This document shows, piece after piece, positions 7,909-16,984 of a DNA stretch of 64,000 nt (position 1 is its first letter; every line of letters starts with the position of its first letter). The notes beneath the pieces were generated by a model. It did not search any database. It saw nothing but the letters and a program-made list of their open reading frames with translations, and was not told the origin of the DNA. The stretch spans positions 372,001 through 436,000 of the forward strand of contig NZ_WEGH01000003.1 in assembly GCF_009604375.1 (NCBI RefSeq), written 5' to 3'. The position numbers were made by a program, and so were the translations under genes. Origin of the DNA: Actinomadura macrotermitis. GTDB lineage: Bacteria; Actinomycetota; Actinomycetes; Streptosporangiales; Streptosporangiaceae.

Positions 7909-9216
7909 TCAGTCCGCGACAGGGAAGTTGCTGCGGAGGACGCGGTGCGGGTCGCGCTTCTGCTTGATCCGGCGGAGGCGGTCCAGGGCGTCGGGGGCGA
8001 ACGCGTCGGCGGCGCTGTCGCCGGGCACCAGGTTGGTGAAGGGCTTGCGGCCGCTGACGCGGGGCGCGAGCGCCCTGGCCAGCTCCTGCTGCCGGGCGCG
8101 GACGGCGGGCGGCCCGCCGGGCGTGAACGGCGCCCCGAACATGGCGAGGGAGTAGCGCTCGGTGAGCGGCCCATGCGGGCTGTCGGAGGGGCGGGCGAGC
8201 GCGCCGCCCAGGTGCCGGAGCTGCACGCCGAGCAGCGGGGCGATCGGTTCGGCCAGCAGCGCCTCGACGGCCGCGTCGTCCAGATCGGTCAGCAGCTCGG
8301 TCCGGCCGATGCCGGGCGCGGGGTCGGCCGGCTCGTTGGTGATCGAGCCGAGCCCGGCCACCGGCAGGACGCCCCGCCCGTCGGACATCGGGTCGCCGGC
8401 GCCGTCCAGCGGCCGCAGCAGTGCCCGCGCCTCCGCCGGGTCGCCGAGGTAGGTGACGTCCACGGCGACCATGGGCGGGGCGTCGCCGGGGAACTGCAGC
8501 AGCGAGAGCCAGACGGTCAGCTCGTCGGGGGCCGACGCGGTGATCTCCCGGAAGGCCTGGAACACCTGCGCCGCCCGGGATGCGTGCCACACGACGCGTC
8601 CCCCGAACAGGACGGGCGCCGGGTGCAGGCCGAACTCGATCGCGGTGACGATCGCGAAGTCCCCGCCGCCGCCGCGCAGTGCCCAGAACAGGTCGGCGTC
8701 GGATTCGGCGGTCACCCGGGCCTGCTCGCCGTCCGCGTCCACGACCTCGAAGGCGGTGACGCTGTCGGCGGCCCACCCGTGCCTGCGGCCGAACCAGCTC
8801 AGCCCGCCGCCGAGGGTGTAACCGGTCACACTGACGACCGGGGAACTGCCCGCCAGCCCGGTCAGGCCGTGCGCCCCGGCCGCCGACTGCACCGCGCCCC
8901 AGGTGACGCCCGCTCCGGCCCGCGCGGTGCGGGCCGGGGCGTCCACCCGCAGGCCGTCCAGCGCGCGGGTGCGCAGCAGGATCGTCCCCGCCGTGTTCCC
9001 GCCGGCGCCGTGGCCGCTCGGCTGGGCCGCCACCGCCAGCCCGGCGTCGCGGGCGTGACGGACGACGGCCGCGACATCGGCGGCGTCCGCGGCCTCGACG
9101 ACCGCCGCCACCGGCTGCTCCACCGCGCGGTTCCACGGCAGGCGCGCCTCGTCGAACCCCTCGTCGCCCTCCAGCAGCACCCGGCCGCGGACGAGCGAAC
9201 GCAGTCTCGTGTTCAT
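7909..9216 (-). CDS. FAD-linked oxidase, berberine bridge enzyme type
   Basis: A 435-residue flavoprotein. An N-terminal FAD_binding_4 (PCMH) domain covers about residues 35-200, with VAAQPSGHGAGGNTAG where BBE-like enzymes carry the His that binds FAD covalently, and GYTLGGGLSWFGRRHGWAAD further on. LFWALRGGGGDFAIVTAIEF is also diagnostic. The C-terminal BBE segment is recognisable by LDRLRRIKQKRDPHRVLRSNF, close to the usual YDPxxxF ending. Such enzymes oxidise sugars, alkaloids or polyketides with oxygen. GGGAGGACCAC precedes the ATG. The Cys that makes the second flavin bond in bicovalent members is not seen, so single covalent attachment is likely (inference). Confidence 0.9.
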   Translation of the reverse strand: MNTRLRSLVRGRVLLEGDEGFDEARLPWNRAVEQPVAAVVEAADAADVAAVVRHARDAGLAVAAQPSGHGAGGNTAGTILLRTRALDGLRVDAPARTARAGAGVTWGAVQSAAGAHGLTGLAGSSPVVSVTGYTLGGGLSWFGRRHGWAADSVTAFEVVDADGEQARVTAESDADLFWALRGGGGDFAIVTAIEFGLHPAPVLFGGRVVWHASRAAQVFQAFREITASAPDELTVWLSLLQFPGDAPPMVAVDVTYLGDPAEARALLRPLDGAGDPMSDGRGVLPVAGLGSITNEPADPAPGIGRTELLTDLDDAAVEALLAEPIAPLLGVQLRHLGGALARPSDSPHGPLTERYSLAMFGAPFTPGGPPAVRARQQELARALAPRVSGRKPFTNLVPGDSAADAFAPDALDRLRRIKQKRDPHRVLRSNFPVAD

Positions 9217-9308
9217 GTGGTCCTCCCTCATCGTCACGGCTATGACGGAGCACGCGAGAGGGATGTGACGGGTGTTTTCCGCCGGCCGCCTGCGGGGACG
9301 GCACCAGC

Positions 9309-9770
9309 ATGTGGAAAACCATATGGCGGGGGGCGATCGCGGGGGCGGCGGGGACCACGGCCCTCGACATCACGACCTATGCCGACATGGCCTGGCGCGG
9401 ACGTCCTGCCAGCGAGACCCCGAGCGAGACCGTCGACCGGCTCGGCCGCCTCGCCGGGCACCCCGTCCCGGGCACGGGGGAACAGCGGGACAACCGGCTG
9501 AGCGGGCTCGGCGCGCTCACCGGGCTCGGCACCGGCGTCGCCATCGGCGTCGCGGCCGCGGCGGTGCGGGCGGCGGGGGCGCGACCGCCGTTCTGGCTGG
9601 GGGCCGCGCTGGTGACGGTGGGCACCATGGCCGCCACCGCGCTGCCGATGACCGCGCTGAAGATCACCGACCCGCGCGGCTGGTCCGCCGCGGACTGGCT
9701 CTCCGACGCCGTGCCCCACCTCGCCTACGGGCTGGTGGTCCACGGCGCCCTCACCACCCTGGATCCATGA
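9309..9770 (+). CDS. Hypothetical membrane protein
   Basis: A 153-residue protein with hydrophobic segments at residues 7-25 (AIAGAAGTTALDITTYADM), 70-90 (GLGTGVAIGVAAAAVRAAG), about 95-118 (FWLGAALVTVGTMAATALPM) and near the C-terminus. ETPSETVDRLGRLAG between helices is hydrophilic. It resembles uncharacterised actinobacterial proteins often found beside stress genes; no function can be assigned. The ribosome site is weak. It diverges from the FAD oxidase gene. Confidence 0.7.
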   Translation: MWKTIWRGAIAGAAGTTALDITTYADMAWRGRPASETPSETVDRLGRLAGHPVPGTGEQRDNRLSGLGALTGLGTGVAIGVAAAAVRAAGARPPFWLGAALVTVGTMAATALPMTALKITDPRGWSAADWLSDAVPHLAYGLVVHGALTTLDP

Positions 9771-9854
9771 TCCTTTGCGGTGATTCGGGCCCTCTGGGCC
9801 CGGCGGGGTGACACCGGGGGCCCCGTCCACCACACTGGCTTGTCGGCGACCCGG

Positions 9855-9884
9855 AGACCGGTAGATTCGAGGCCGGTCTTTTTT
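9855..9884 (+). terminator. Rho-independent terminator with T run
   Basis: 7-bp stem (AGACCGG/CCGGTCT), 11-base loop, followed by six T. This is the only classic U-tract terminator seen in the window; it ends transcription from the hypothetical membrane protein gene before the FKBP gene. Confidence 0.8.
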
Positions 9885-9968
9885 GCCCTGCTTTCACAGT
9901 CTGCTTAGGCGGCGGGTGGCAGGGTGTGACCTTCGTGGTGTCGTCGATCCCGGAGCGAGTGAGGAAAC

Positions 9969-11081
9969 ATGTCTGAGGATGACAAGCCCCGGGGTGAGCC
10001 GGCGGTCAAGGCGAAGCTGCCGAACGCCAAGAACATTCGCAGCCCGGAGTTCACCCCCCACGGCATCAGCGCCGGGCGCGGCAGCGGCCCCCGGCCGTCC
10101 GCGCTCACCGCGGCGCAGGCCAAGAAGCGCAAGCAGGTGGGGATCGCCGTCGGCGTGGTCGCCGTGCTGGCCGTCGCCGGCGGCACGACCTACTACCTGA
10201 CCCGGCCCGGGCCGCAGATCAAGGTCACCGGCGCGTTCGCCAAGGAGCTGAAGGTCAGCATCCCCAAGGACCTGCAGCCCGGGAACAAGCTGAAGGTGAC
10301 CACCCCGGTCAAGGGCAACGGCGCCAAGATCAGCGAAGGCGACACCATCTTCGCCAAGTACGCCTTCTACCAGTGGGGCAAGGGCGACGGGAAGAAGAGC
10401 ACCAGCAAGGAGGTCAACTCCTCCTTCAAGGAGCCGCAGGTGCGGCCGCTGGTCATCGGCAAGAGCGGCGTCAAGGGCGTCGACAAGGGCATGGTCGGCC
10501 AGACCGCCGGCAGCCGCGTCGTGCTGCAGATCCCGCCGTCGCAGGGCTTCGGCGAGCAGGCCGAGCAGGTCGGGCTCGGCCCGAAGGACTCGGTCGTGTT
10601 CGGCATGGACGTCCTGGCGGTCGTCCCCAAGAACGCCACCCCGAGCGGCACCGAGCAGAAGCTCACCGACAAGAACCTGCCGAAGGTCGAGGCGGGCAAG
10701 CCCGGCGAGGCGCCCAAGGTGACCGTGCCGAAGGTCGACGCCCCCGACAAGCTGCAGATCAAGCCGCTCGTCGTCGGCACCGGCCCGGCGCTGGTCAAGG
10801 GCGACAACGCCGTCGTCAACTACCAGGGGCAGCTCTGGCGCGACGGCAAGGTGTTCGACTCCAGCTGGCAGAGCGGCGCCGCGGCGCAGTTCCCGATCGG
10901 CACCGGCGGCACCGTCCCCGGCTTCGACAAGGGCCTGCTCGGCCAGAAGGTCGGCAGCCGCGTCCTGCTGGTCCTGCCGCCCAAGGAGGGCTACGGCGAC
11001 AAGGGCAACCCGCAGGCCGGGATCAAGGGCACCGACACCCTGGTGTTCGTCGTGGACATCATCAGCGTCTTCGCGAAGTGA
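9969..11081 (+). CDS. Membrane-anchored double FKBP-type peptidyl-prolyl isomerase
   Basis: A 370-residue protein: a basic, disordered cytoplasmic start, one membrane helix (VGIAVGVVAVLAVAGGTTYYL, about residues 57-77), then two FKBP domains outside the cell. The first (about 85-205) is divergent, with VGQTAGSRVVLQIPPSQGFG. The second (about 255-370) is canonical, with YQGQLWRDGKVFDSSW, VPGFDKGLLGQKVGSRVLLV and PPKEGYGDKG. FKBPs catalyse proline cis-trans isomerisation and here probably help fold secreted proteins. The ATG follows GTGAGGAA. Monocistronic, ending at a strong hairpin. Confidence 0.92.
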   Translation: MSEDDKPRGEPAVKAKLPNAKNIRSPEFTPHGISAGRGSGPRPSALTAAQAKKRKQVGIAVGVVAVLAVAGGTTYYLTRPGPQIKVTGAFAKELKVSIPKDLQPGNKLKVTTPVKGNGAKISEGDTIFAKYAFYQWGKGDGKKSTSKEVNSSFKEPQVRPLVIGKSGVKGVDKGMVGQTAGSRVVLQIPPSQGFGEQAEQVGLGPKDSVVFGMDVLAVVPKNATPSGTEQKLTDKNLPKVEAGKPGEAPKVTVPKVDAPDKLQIKPLVVGTGPALVKGDNAVVNYQGQLWRDGKVFDSSWQSGAAAQFPIGTGGTVPGFDKGLLGQKVGSRVLLVLPPKEGYGDKGNPQAGIKGTDTLVFVVDIISVFAK

Positions 11082-11103
11082 TGGTCCGGGCATAACGGCA
11101 CAC

Positions 11104-11146
11104 GCCGAACGGCGGGGACCTGGCAGACAGGTGCCCGCCGTTCGGC
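11104..11146 (+). terminator. Hairpin terminator after FKBP gene
   Basis: 13-bp perfect stem (GCCGAACGGCGGG/CCCGCCGTTCGGC) with a 17-base loop, 23 bases after the stop. Confidence 0.8.
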
Positions 11147-11322
11147 ATTCCGGCCGGATCGCGGGGCAGGGTGGGGCAGGAGGGACGGCCGTTGCGGTCT
11201 TGTGACAACCCGGACGCCGGGCGGATCGTCCTTCTGAGGGGAGGCCGGCGGAGTGAGCACGAACGGCCGAAGCCGCCGGACCCCTCGGGTATCGTCGGTA
11301 ACGAAATCATCACGGGGGGCTT

Positions 11323-14300
11323 GTGAGCAGTAGTGACAAGGGCCCGGCGGGCGACCTGCCCACCGGGCCTCACGATGGGAAGACCGACGACACCGCATCC
11401 GGCACGGCCGCCGGAAGCGCCGGCGCCATGCCCGGCGCCGGGCCGTCCGGGCCCGCAGCTCCCGAGCCGGCCGCCACCGGCGGCGAGACACCCACCCGAG
11501 TCGACATGCGCCCTGGAGACAAGGCCGCCACCAACGGCCACCCCACCCCGGAGGGCGAGGCGTCCGACGCGGACGACTCCTTCGCTCACGGCACGCTCAC
11601 CCGCGCCGACCTGCCCTACGTGGACGACCCCACCAGGGTCGACCTGCCGCTCGCCGGCGACGAACTCGCCACGAACGGCGAGACGCCCACCAGGGTCGAC
11701 ATGAGCTCTGTGGACGAGGCATCCGCGAATGGCGATACGCCCACGCGCGTCGACATGCCCGTCGCGGACGAGGCCGGCACGAGCGCGCCCGCCACCGGCG
11801 AGACCACCGCAGCAAGCGGCGCACTCACCGCAGGGGGAGCCGTCGCGGGCGAGACCGCCGCGCAGAACGAAACACCCGCCGCAGACGAAAACGCCGCAGC
11901 AAACAGCGCGCCCGCCGCAGGCGGGACCGCCGCAGCGGGCGGCGCACTCGCCGCGGGCGGAGCCATCGCGGGCGAAAACGCCGCGCGGGACGAAACGCCC
12001 ACCACAAGCGAGACCGCCGCCGCGAGCGGCGCACTTGCCACAGGCGGGATCGCCGCGCCGGACGAAACGCCCGCCGCAGACAAATCCGCCGCAGCGAGCG
12101 GCACACTCGCCGCAGGCGGAGCCGCTGCGGGCGGGGGCGCTGCACAAGACGAAACACCCCCCGCAAGCGAGACCGCCGCTACGAGCGGCGCAGGCGGCGC
12201 CGCAGGGAGTGGAGCTATCGCGGACGGAATCGCCGCGCGAGACGAAACGCCCGCCGCGGGCGAGACCGCCGCCGCGAGCAGCGCACCCACCGCAGGCAGC
12301 GCCGCAGCGAGCGGGACCACTGCGCAGGATGAAACACCCACCGCAGGCGAGACCGCCGCCGCGGGCGACGCACTCACCTCGGGCGGGGCCGCAGCGGGCG
12401 GGGCCGTCACGGGCAAGGCCGCCGCACAGGACGAAACGCCCACCGCAGGCGAGACCACCGCTGCGGGCGGGGCACCCACCGCAGGCGGAGCCGCCACTGG
12501 TGAGACCGCCGCACAGGACGAAACAGCCACCGTAGGCGAGACCACCGCCGCGAGCAGCGCGCCCACCGCGGGCGGAGCCGCAGCGAGCGGAGCCGCCGCG
12601 CGGGACGAAACGCCCACCGCAGGCAAGTCCGCTGCTGCGAGCGGGGCTGCCGCACCGGACGAAACCGCCGTACTGGAGCAGGCCGGCGCACAGGGTGAGG
12701 TGCTCGCGTCGGTCAAGGCGTCCGCCGCAGGTGGGACCGTCGTCGACGGTGAGCCCACCGCGAAGGGCGACGGCAAGGCGGCCGCGAGCGAAGTCTCCGG
12801 CAAGGGCGACGCGGACGGGAAGACCGCGGTGGCCGCACAGGGCGAGACCGCCACCACGAGCGCGCTGCCCGCCGCCGACGGCACCACGACCGAGAAGCCC
12901 CCCGCCGATGCCAAGGGTGGCAAGGGCGGCGGCGGCAAGCCCCCGAAGAAGGTGCGCAGCCGGCGCGCGCGCTACGGGCGGCGCATTCTGTTCAGCCTGC
13001 TCGCATTCATCGGTTTCGTCGTCGCCGCCTTCGGGGTCGCCTACTTCTTCACCCCGGTCCCCACGCCGCAGGAAGCGGCCATCGCGCAGGGGCCGACGTT
13101 CTACTACTCCGACGGCAAGACCCAGATCGCCAAGACCGGCGTCAACCGGGAGGCCGTCCGGCTGAGCGACATCCCGCCGGGCGTGCGCAACGCCGTCATC
13201 GCCGCCGAGAACCGCAGCTTCTACCAGGACCCGGGCGTGTCGGTGAAGGGCACCGCGCGCGCCTTCTGGACGACGGCGACCGGCGAGCAGCTCCAGGGCG
13301 GCTCCACCATCACCCAGCAGATGGTCCGCAACTACTACGGCGGCATCGGCAAGGAGCGCTCGGTCACCCGCAAGCTCAAGGAGATCATGGTCTCCTTGAA
13401 GATCGGCCGGGAGAAGTCCAAGGACTGGATCCTGGAGCAGTACCTCAACACCATCTACTTCGGCCGCGACGCCTACGGCGTGCAGGCCGCCGCGAAGGCC
13501 TACTACGGCAAGGACGTCAAGCAGCTCACCCCCGCCGAGGGCGCCTACCTGGCGGCGGCGATCCAGCAGCCGAGCAACTTCTCCGAGCCCGAGGGCGCCA
13601 AGCGCGCCTACGCCGAGCAGCGCTGGCACGCCGTGGTCGGCAACATGGTCCGCGACAACGCCGTCACCCAGGCCGACGCGAACGCGATGACGTTCCCCAC
13701 GCCGGTCCGACTGAAGATCACCAACATCCTCAAGGGCCAGAAGGGCTACATGGTCAATGTGGCCAAGAAGGAGCTGGTGGAGCGGCGCGGCTTCAGCGAG
13801 GACGAGATCAACCGGTCCGGGCTGAAGATCACCACGACCTTCGACAAGCGGCTGATGGACGCGCTGAAGGAGGCGGTGAACTCCAACGTCCCGAAGGGGA
13901 CCAAGCAGCAGATCCGCACCGCGGCGGTGTCGGTGGATCCCGGGACCGGGCAGGTGGTGGCCTTCTACGGCGGCCGCAACTACCTGGACGAGGCGCTGAG
14001 CAGCGCGTTCGGCGACTGGGCGCAGGCGGGTTCGGGCTTCAAGCCGATCGCGCTCGCCGCCGCGCTGGACGACGGCAAGAGCCTCGGCACCTCCTACGAC
14101 GGCTCGTCCCCGCAGTACTTCGGGCGCTTCCCGGTCCACAACGACAGCAACGAGAACTTCGGCTCGGTGGACCTGGTCACCATGACCGAGCACTCGATCA
14201 ACACCGCCTACGTCAACCTCGCCCAGGACATCGGCAACGACAAGATCGCCAAGATGGCCGAGAAGATGGGCATCCCGGCCGACCAGATGACCGCCGCCCA

Positions 14301-15039
14301 GCGGGCGTCCGCGGTCTTCCCGCTCGGCGTGATCTCGGTGCACCCGGTGCAGCAGGCCGGCGTGTACGCCACCTTCGCCGCGAACGGCAAGTTCCGGCAG
14401 CCCTACGTGGTGAAGTCGGTGAGCGGCAGCAAGGGCGAGTCGACGCGCACCTTCTCCGAGAAGGGCAAGCAGGCCTTCAGCGCGCAGACCGCGCACGACG
14501 CCACCTACGCGATGGAGCGGGTGGTGCGCGGCGGCACCGGCCGGGGCGCGCAGCTGCCCGACGGCCGGGACGTGGCGGGCAAGACCGGCACCACCAACGA
14601 GGGCCGCGCGATCTGGTTCAACGGGTTCATCCCGCAGATGGCGACCACGGTGGCGATGTTCCGCAGCGACAACAAGCCGCTGAACATCCCCGGGTACGGC
14701 TCCTACGGCGGGCAGCTCCCGGCGCAGATCTGGAGCAGCTACATGAGCGAGGCCGTGAACATCAAGGGCTACTCGGCCGAGAGCTTCCCCGAGCCCTCGT
14801 CGTACGGCGGCGGCTATGACGACGGGCCGCCGAGCAACGGCGGCCCGACGGGCCCGTCGCGCACGTCCGGGCCGGAGCCGACGCGGACGCCGAGCCGGAC
14901 GCGGACGCCGCGGCCGGGCGACGGCGAGAACACCAAGCGCCCGACGCCGCCGACCCACCGGCCGACGCTGCCGACGCTGCCGCCCATCCCGACGCCGGGC
15001 GGCGGGGACGCGGGGCTGGGCCCCGACCGCAGGCACTGA
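11323..15039 (+). CDS. Bifunctional class A penicillin-binding protein with long repetitive N-terminal tail
   Basis: A 1238-residue cell-wall synthase. Residues 1-550 are cytoplasmic: TPTRVDM-type motifs, then about 290 residues of Ala/Gly/Thr-rich imperfect repeats, then a basic segment. One helix (about 554-575) leads to a GT51 transglycosylase with the catalytic Glu in AAENRSFYQDPG (about residue 629) and QGGSTITQQMVRNYY. The transpeptidase carries the SxxK serine in AGSGFKPIALAAAL (about 904), SIN (about 958) and KTGTT (about 1087). A Pro/Thr/Arg-rich tail closes it. The catalytic domains are of normal size, so the extra length is all in the tail. GTG at 11323 follows GGGGGG. Polymerises and cross-links peptidoglycan. 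Confidence 0.95.
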   Translation: MSSSDKGPAGDLPTGPHDGKTDDTASGTAAGSAGAMPGAGPSGPAAPEPAATGGETPTRVDMRPGDKAATNGHPTPEGEASDADDSFAHGTLTRADLPYVDDPTRVDLPLAGDELATNGETPTRVDMSSVDEASANGDTPTRVDMPVADEAGTSAPATGETTAASGALTAGGAVAGETAAQNETPAADENAAANSAPAAGGTAAAGGALAAGGAIAGENAARDETPTTSETAAASGALATGGIAAPDETPAADKSAAASGTLAAGGAAAGGGAAQDETPPASETAATSGAGGAAGSGAIADGIAARDETPAAGETAAASSAPTAGSAAASGTTAQDETPTAGETAAAGDALTSGGAAAGGAVTGKAAAQDETPTAGETTAAGGAPTAGGAATGETAAQDETATVGETTAASSAPTAGGAAASGAAARDETPTAGKSAAASGAAAPDETAVLEQAGAQGEVLASVKASAAGGTVVDGEPTAKGDGKAAASEVSGKGDADGKTAVAAQGETATTSALPAADGTTTEKPPADAKGGKGGGGKPPKKVRSRRARYGRRILFSLLAFIGFVVAAFGVAYFFTPVPTPQEAAIAQGPTFYYSDGKTQIAKTGVNREAVRLSDIPPGVRNAVIAAENRSFYQDPGVSVKGTARAFWTTATGEQLQGGSTITQQMVRNYYGGIGKERSVTRKLKEIMVSLKIGREKSKDWILEQYLNTIYFGRDAYGVQAAAKAYYGKDVKQLTPAEGAYLAAAIQQPSNFSEPEGAKRAYAEQRWHAVVGNMVRDNAVTQADANAMTFPTPVRLKITNILKGQKGYMVNVAKKELVERRGFSEDEINRSGLKITTTFDKRLMDALKEAVNSNVPKGTKQQIRTAAVSVDPGTGQVVAFYGGRNYLDEALSSAFGDWAQAGSGFKPIALAAALDDGKSLGTSYDGSSPQYFGRFPVHNDSNENFGSVDLVTMTEHSINTAYVNLAQDIGNDKIAKMAEKMGIPADQMTAAQRASAVFPLGVISVHPVQQAGVYATFAANGKFRQPYVVKSVSGSKGESTRTFSEKGKQAFSAQTAHDATYAMERVVRGGTGRGAQLPDGRDVAGKTGTTNEGRAIWFNGFIPQMATTVAMFRSDNKPLNIPGYGSYGGQLPAQIWSSYMSEAVNIKGYSAESFPEPSSYGGGYDDGPPSNGGPTGPSRTSGPEPTRTPSRTRTPRPGDGENTKRPTPPTHRPTLPTLPPIPTPGGGDAGLGPDRRH
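11794..12660 (+). repeat. Ala/Thr/Gly-rich imperfect repeat region inside PBP gene
   Basis: About 290 codons of degenerate repeats with a unit of roughly 20-26 residues, approximating DETPTAGETAAASGALAAGG, recurring a dozen or so times with drift in length. DETP and GETAA or SETAA are the steadiest parts. It encodes an acidic, disordered cytoplasmic tail. Confidence 0.85.
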
Positions 15040-15049
15040 GGGACGTGAA

Positions 15050-15080
15050 GAAGGGCCCGGCGCACCGCGCCGGGCCCTTC
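15050..15080. terminator. Bidirectional hairpin terminator
   Basis: 13-bp perfect stem (GAAGGGCCCGGCG) with a 5-base loop between the convergent PBP and lipoprotein genes. Confidence 0.85.
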
Positions 15081-15089
15081 TCGCATCGT

Positions 15090-15470
15090 TCAGCCGCAGG
15101 CCTTGCCGATGCGCTGGGGTGTGTCCTTCATCACCGCGTTCAGCTGCGCGGCGTCGCCGGTGCCGATGGTCGCCGAGGCGGCCTTCAGCCGGCCCGACAC
15201 ATCGGTGAGGGCGGCCTTCAGCTTCGTGTCCTCGGCCTTGCCGGCGAGCGCGCCGACCCGTCCGGCGAGCTGCTCGGTCGGCGGGCGCCACTCGGCCGGC
15301 TGCGCCGGTGAGACGCTCCTGACCTGCGTCATGTACTGCTGGAACGCCGTCTTCGCGTCCGCGCAGACCGTGCTGGTGTTGTCCCCTCCCAGCATTCCGC
15401 AACCGGTCAGCAGACCGGTGCCGCCCAACAGCAGCAGCCCGGCCCAGGCCCGGAATGCCCCAATTCGCAT
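15090..15470 (-). CDS. Small lipoprotein of unknown function
   Basis: A 126-residue exported protein with a type II signal peptide: MRIGAFRAWAGLLLLGGTG followed by the lipobox LTGC (acylated Cys at about residue 23). The mature part is mostly helical (ADAKTAFQQYMTQV, LAGRVGALAGKAEDTKLKAALTDVSGRL), reminiscent of small actinobacterial cell-envelope lipoproteins, and has two more Cys, one near the C-terminus, possibly bonded. ATG at 15470 is chosen since GGAGG stands 5 bases before it and the signal peptide then starts at residue 1. It diverges from the riboswitch-controlled aminotransferase gene. Confidence 0.82.
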   Translation of the reverse strand: MRIGAFRAWAGLLLLGGTGLLTGCGMLGGDNTSTVCADAKTAFQQYMTQVRSVSPAQPAEWRPPTEQLAGRVGALAGKAEDTKLKAALTDVSGRLKAASATIGTGDAAQLNAVMKDTPQRIGKACG

Positions 15471-15483
15471 CGCATCCTCCAGC

Positions 15484-15511
15484 TTGAATTCCAAGAACGT
15501 CCGCATATACT
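15484..15511 (+). promoter_or_regulatory. Sigma-70-type promoter of the riboswitch transcript
   Basis: TTGAAT at 15484-15489 and TATACT at 15506-15511, separated by 16 bp, match the housekeeping consensus well. The start point predicted 6-7 bases downstream falls just before the first paired base of the riboswitch, which supports both calls. Confidence 0.7.
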
Positions 15512-15517
15512 TCCGCA

Positions 15518-15645
15518 TGAGGTCATGAGCGCCAGCGTCAAGCCCCGGCTTGCTGGCCGGCAACCCTTCGCCTGCGATGGGGTGCCCCGGGTGAGGACCT
15601 GGCCGGACGCAACACCGCGCTCCGGCAAGCGCGGGCCCCGCCTTC
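15518..15645 (+). promoter_or_regulatory. SAM-IV-class S-adenosylmethionine riboswitch
   Basis: The leader contains GGTCATGAGCGCCAGC, then CCCCGGCTTGCTGGCCGGCA plus ACCC, then GGGGTGCCCCGGGTGA and GACCT. The GCTTGCTGGCCGGCAACC core and the pseudoknot-forming GGGGTGCCCC are the conserved features of the SAM-IV family, which is known from actinomycetes. The closing stem P1 pairs AGGTC (15520-15524) with GACCT (15596-15600). The gene downstream is a class V aminotransferase, a known kind of target. A 3' portion (GGCCGGACGC to about 15645) may form the expression platform near the ribosome site. SAM should lower expression (inference). Confidence 0.85.
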
Positions 15646-15685
15646 CTTCACCAGGGGTCCCTGACTCCTGTAGGAGGCCGTCGCC

Positions 15686-16984
15686 ATGTCCCTCGCCACC
15701 CTCTCCCCCGCCGTCACTGCTGAGACGTCACCGCGGGGCGGTCTGGTTCGCACCGTTTCCTCCCTGCCGCGGATCATCGGCGCGGACGCCGTCGTCCCGC
15801 TGAACGACGGCGGCAGCACCACCTACGCCAACTTCGACTACGCGGCGAGCGCGCCCTGTCTGGAGGCGGTCCACGAGGCGGTCACCCGGGCGCTGCCGTA
15901 CTACAGCAGCGTGCACCGCGGCGCGGGCTACGCCTCGCAGGTCACCACGGCCGCCTACGAGAAGGCGCGCGAGACCGTCCGCGGCTTCCTCGGCGCCGAG
16001 CGGCGCGCGTCGGTGGTCTTCACCCGCAACACCACCGACGCGATGAACCTGCTCGCGCACGCGGTGCCGGCCGGGACGACCGTCGTGGTCTTCGAGACCG
16101 AGCACCACGCGACCCTGCTGCCGTGGAAGCGGGCGGTGCGGCTGCCCGCGCCGGCCTCGCCCGTCGAGGCGATCGCGGCCGCCGGCCGCGCGCTGGCCGC
16201 GGCGCCGGCCGGGCCGCGGCTGCTGGTGGTCACCGCCGCCTCCAACGTGACCGGTGAGCTGTGGCCGATCCGCGAGCTGGCCGAGGTCGCCCGCCGGCAC
16301 GGCGCGCGGATCGCGGTGGACGCCGCGCAGCACGTCCCGCACCGGCCGCTGGACATGACCGAACTCGGCCTGGATTACGTGGCTTTTTCCGGACACAAGC
16401 TTTACGCGCCGTTCGGCGCGGGGGTGCTGGCCGGCCGCGCCGACTGGCTGCGCGCCGCCCCGCCCTACCTGAAGGGCGGCGGCGCGAGCGCGGCCGTCAC
16501 CGAGGGCGGCGACGCCACCCGCTGGCAGGCCGACCCCGAGGCGCGGCACGAGGCCGGCACCCCCAACGTGCTCGGCGTGATCGCCCTCGCCGCCGCCTGC
16601 GAGACGCTCGCCGCGACCGGCTGGGACGCCCTCGTCGCGCACGAGGAGCGGCTGCTGGACCGGCTGCGGACCGGCCTCGCCCACATCTCCGGCGTGCGCG
16701 AACTCACCTTGTGGGGCGACCGTAACCCCAGGGTGGGAATCGTGTCCTTCGTGGTGGACGGCTGGAACGCGCGCGATGTGGCGCTTACGCTGTCGGGTGA
16801 GTACGGCATCGGGGTCCGCGACGGGAAGTTCTGCGCGCATCCTTTCGTCCGTCACCTGCTGGAAGAGGGCGGCGCGGGGTGCGCCGACGGGCAGGGCTCG
16901 GCGGTGCGGGCGAGCTTCGGCATCGGCTCGGACGAGCGGGACGTCGACCGGCTGCTGGCGGCGCTGACCAGGCTGACCGGCTGA
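15686..16984 (+). CDS. Class V aminotransferase / cysteine-desulfurase-like PLP enzyme
   Basis: A 432-residue PLP enzyme. The PLP lysine lies in YVAFSGHKLYAPFG (about residue 236), the aspartate that contacts the ring nitrogen is in RIAVDAAQHVPHRPLD, and SVHRGAGYAS plus FTRNTTDAMN are typical of the NifS/SufS/CsdA branch. KFCAHPFVRHLL near residue 380 holds a Cys where group II desulfurases keep the active-site loop. Control by a SAM riboswitch places it in sulfur amino-acid metabolism, perhaps releasing or transferring sulfur for methionine or cysteine recycling (inference). TGTAGGAGG precedes the ATG. It is distinct from the suf operon enzyme, since no suf genes are near. Confidence 0.88.
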   Translation: MSLATLSPAVTAETSPRGGLVRTVSSLPRIIGADAVVPLNDGGSTTYANFDYAASAPCLEAVHEAVTRALPYYSSVHRGAGYASQVTTAAYEKARETVRGFLGAERRASVVFTRNTTDAMNLLAHAVPAGTTVVVFETEHHATLLPWKRAVRLPAPASPVEAIAAAGRALAAAPAGPRLLVVTAASNVTGELWPIRELAEVARRHGARIAVDAAQHVPHRPLDMTELGLDYVAFSGHKLYAPFGAGVLAGRADWLRAAPPYLKGGGASAAVTEGGDATRWQADPEARHEAGTPNVLGVIALAAACETLAATGWDALVAHEERLLDRLRTGLAHISGVRELTLWGDRNPRVGIVSFVVDGWNARDVALTLSGEYGIGVRDGKFCAHPFVRHLLEEGGAGCADGQGSAVRASFGIGSDERDVDRLLAALTRLTG

